A stretch of 64,000 nucleotides of DNA from the NCBI RefSeq assembly GCF_030272615.1, contig NC_081406.1, positions 244,149,218 through 244,213,217 of the forward strand, in the 5' to 3' direction. Under the pieces are notes generated by a model that was given only the letters and a program-made list of their open reading frames with translations, was not told where the DNA came from and did not search any database. Shown in pieces: positions 60,505 through 64,000 of this stretch. Every line of letters starts with the position of its first letter. Within the stretch, counting starts at the first letter, position 1. Source of the DNA: Cryptomeria japonica (lineage: Eukaryota; Streptophyta; Pinopsida; Cupressales; Cupressaceae). A program made the translations under genes and the position numbers.

Positions 60505-63500
60505 GATGTTATATGTATGGATTTACATATGTAGATTTGTATATGTTGGACTATATTAATGTTCAACATTATTATTTTCAGTATACCTACTATATGTGGT
60601 TTAACTATGATAATCATAATAAAATGGTGATAAATCTAATGTTGTAGGATAAATTTTATTTATTGTAGTTATTGATATTATTTTCATCTTTATTGCATTG
60701 TATTATGTGTTTATGATATGCTTTACCTATATTGTATTGAGTAGGTGTGTATAAATTTTTATTTGGTGTGTAGAAACATGGTTTGCTAGAGTAAAATAAA
60801 AATATAACTTAATTAACTAAATGTCAACTAATTAATTAGGTCCCTTTTTAATTCTATTACACTTAATCTAAACTTAGGAGTTCTTTTCTATTATTAGGTG
60901 AGTGCTTTTTTTTGTCTCATAGGATAAGATGACAACATATTTCATGATCTAATATAATCCTCACCCATGGTTGCATCTAGGGTTTCCTTTAATTTTTCCT
61001 TTGACAAAGGTTCATTATTGTACCTTGTAATCATTAAAATTGAGTCAACATCCATAATTTAGATTCTTTTTTGCATCTATTCAATTCTCAAAGTTGCATG
61101 GCACAATCAATGGATTTTTATCTCTCTATGTGATAGGAGATTTAATTCCAAATGATTTCTAAGAGCTATGGGGTTCAACAATCAACTCCAACATGTTTAT
61201 CCTTGATGGTGATTATTTGGAGATGTTTCAATTTATACAAGTAAGTTGTTGATATCTATGAGATCATGAGTTAAACTATTATCAATTTTAGATATTTATG
61301 ATACAAATAAACTTATGAAGTGTGTGTTCTCTTTATTTGTAGATATTTTAACTTTGTATTTCCATTAAGTTATTTTTATTTGTTCTCACATTATTTATTG
61401 TGGAGTATTTATAAATTATCATTTGTGATTTAAATTTTGAAATAATTTAATTTTAACTATCATAATAGAAGTATCATATTCATTTTAACATTACGATATT
61501 TTAAAAATGCCTTGTGAACTAAAAAGAATTAGGTTTTATGTACCTGTATGCAGTGAAATGCGAGTTCAAAAGGAGTGCAATCTATTGGTTGATAGATTGT
61601 GTCACTTAATTCTATATTTTGCCACCTGCACAAGTGATAATTGTAACCACCAGTTGAGTCAAAAGTAATGGTATTTTACATCAACTCTCTACTTATTTTA
61701 TAAGGTTCAACTATCTTCTAAAGATAATCAAAGAATTAAATACCATGGATGCTTTTAACTAGAAAGAAAATAAGGTGGAGCTTTTAACCAAAAAGATTTA
61801 AAAGACAAAAGAACATAATAGAGATACGAAAAAAGAACACAAATATTATTCCTTCAATGCAGTAAATTCCTTACAATGCTACAACATTACTATATCATTT
61901 GTTCAAAGCCAACTTCTCTATAGGAATATTCCATTTTTTTTTATAAGTGTCTTTCAACAGATACCAAGAAAAACCATTTAAGTAGCAACATATTCAGCAT
62001 AAGGAGAAAAAAACCCATTAGTCATAATATAAAGTTTACGATTCACAAAATTGTGTTTAGATAATCTCATTAATATCTATTGAAAACAAAACATGCAAAG
62101 TTCTAGCATATATAGATTCTCAATCGTAATTGTCTCAAGAAGTAAAAATTTCCTAAAAATGACCATTTCCATAAAGAAAATTGAAACTTAATTTACCATA
62201 CGTGGTCCACCAGAATCCATAGTTCATAACACCAAAATCTCCTAATCCTATACTATTATACTAATTCAAAGTTAATGACACTAATTATTAGGAGGAACTG
62301 GGTTCCTTTTGGCTTCAAGAACTAGCTGGAGTGTGTGTTATGCAATTCAGCCTTTTCCTCTTCTTATTTTAGCACCAGGAGCACTTTCATATGCTAAACA
62401 AAACTCATTTTGCACTCCCACCCCAAAGTTGTTAATCCAGAGAGGATGTCTTCTTATGGGTCTTCTATAAACTCCATACCAGGTTAAACTACTAGAGCAA
62501 CACCATCCCCTAATAGCACCATCTTTCAGGATTAAATTTTATCTCAAGAGTAGAAAGTACTCTATCCTAATAGTGTTACTAACCAAATACCAAGGCAATT
62601 TGCTTCAAACTAGATCTCTTGTTGCAACAATTTCTTCTTACATACGAGTTGATTATGATTTTATTCTTATCTCACTTCTTCCCTTGAGGTAGCAATTACC
62701 CATCTATAATCAGTAAAATCAGTTCATTCTTTCCAAACCAATGTCCTCAATTTAGAAATGATGTCACTTTGCTCACTTTGCAGCCAATTCAAATTAGGTT
62801 GAATTACCAAATACTAGTTTTCATAGGGGAATACCATTTTGGTTTGAAATGAGAGAATAATCCATACTTATACTAAATGAAATGGTGAATTATGGGACTG
62901 ACAAGTCTCTATTTTCTCTAAGTGGGCACTAATACCTTACTTCGACCAACTTTAGCAAGTAATAATGAACTTAGAACTATACCATTTTTCATTCAAGAAG
63001 TGGGATTGAAACTCATTAAATGTTGGCACGTGTGGTGTAATATCACCTATTCCAAAAACTGTGTCACCACCCCTAGATGCCTTTCTTTGTCTAATCTGTC
63101 ATAAAGAAATTATACTTTCTAGATCCTCTAAATGATTATGCCACATGGGAAATGTGAGTTCCAATAGAGTCGGTAGATTAATAACTTTTCAAACTAGGAG
63201 GCATGTTGAGAAAGAGACGTCCTCAGTTCAAAAATCACTTGACATGCTGACTTCAAGTATTGACCAATGCACTTAGCACCTAGTGATAGGTAGTCTTTAA
63301 AGAATAGTCAGGTTATCACTGAATTTGGGAGCTTAAGAACAATGTGTGAAGAAGTAGGTTAGGGTTCTATAATTGTCTAACCAACCAATTATAAAGGGAT
63401 AGAATTGACCAACAATATGACTTCTTGGAAATAAAGGAAAATTTTGCTAAACTTTAGCATTGCAAAGATCGGATTCAAAGTTTGAAAATTTGTTGATTTC

Positions 63501-64000
63501 AAAGAATGTACTTAAGGACAAAGCCACTTGAAAAGGTTAAATTTGTACTCGAACAAAGATTGGAAATTAAGATAACAACATGCTCTAAAAGGGGACAAAG
63601 ATTAAAAAGGATGTAGAGAACCTAAAACACATGACCAGAAAGCCTTATTCACTAGGCAACGGAGTTGCACCAAAATCCCAGCCAAGGATATAGGAACTTG
63701 AAACAAAAATGAGGACCAACAACATAAAATTTAAACTGAAATGGTAGGAAAGAGATTCATACCTTAAAACACAATCTTGTTGAGTCATACATTTCCATTG
63801 ACTAGTTGAGGAAAATAAATCCCATGATGAAAAAGAAGATGACAACCGCAAGATGTTCTCACACTTCAACTTGTATCTGGGTTCCTCGATCTTTTAGATT
63901 GAGGACACTAGCGTGCGATGATATTCTATTCAAAGATATACACCCAAATAGCCACGCTTCATAAAAAACTTTAGAATCTAGATTTGAATTCATTTATTCT
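60505..64000. other. AT-rich DNA, nothing recognised
   Basis: 3.5 kb to the window end. Open frames of 60-75 codons on both strands show no domain or coding-like pattern. Poly-T and poly-A runs are short. It may hold introns or diverged repeats. Confidence 0.45.

Overview
The window is AT-rich, gene-poor plant nuclear DNA. It is built almost entirely of nested and decayed retroelements plus relics of PPR (organellar RNA-binding) genes. I found no intact host gene, no RNA gene and no CRISPR array. A large-genome seed plant, most likely a gymnosperm/conifer, is suggested by the very large Tat-lineage Ty3 element with two RNase H domains, copia elements with TGTTGG...CCAACA ends, long-decayed LINEs and repeated PPR relics. 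This is inference; species cannot be read from the sequence.

Layout. 1-4905: the 3' part of a Ty1/copia element (integrase, RT, RNase H, polypurine tract, start of the 3' LTR). Its pol frame is split by a 1,677-bp solo LTR (995-2671) with exact 5-bp target-site duplications. 4906-6353: non-coding, with a GC-rich GGGCCCCC repeat patch. 6354-24928: a complete 18.6-kb Ty3/gypsy (Tat-type) element with 5-bp duplications (GTTTG), two LTRs, a long leader, gag, protease, G-patch, RT, RNase H, a second archaeal-type RNase H and integrase. A long 3' region carries an antisense plant-mobile-domain gene, and degenerate AGCGCT repeats lie in opposite orientation near the two ends of the internal region. 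24934-26170: remains of two further LTR elements. 29.5-30.4 kb: a PPR relic with E/E+ C-terminal domains. 33.8-37.5 kb: decayed DNA carrying a 1,405-bp solo copia LTR (34227-35631, duplication TATTA). 37.6-38.3 kb: PPR relic on the minus strand. 38.5-41.2 kb: LINE copy A on the plus strand. 42.4-42.8 kb: another LINE scrap. 48.0-48.4 kb and 53.6-54.2 kb: two related PPR relics with shared upstream DNA, in opposite orientation. 54.5-55.1 kb: tandem plus inverted repeat. 55.6-60.5 kb: LINE copy B on the minus strand. The rest is AT-rich DNA with nothing recognisable.

Most notable: both LINE copies (A and B, on opposite strands, 17 kb apart) have a ~640-codon reading frame immediately downstream of the RNase H domain. 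The two frames are similar in sequence along much of their length and end just before the A-rich tail. Canonical plant L1 elements carry their accessory ORF upstream of ORF2, so this looks like a LINE family with an uncharacterised 3' protein. Nearly all in-frame stops in the Ty3 and copia genes look like C-to-T (or G-to-A) changes from CAA, CAG, CGA or TGG, consistent with methylation-linked decay.
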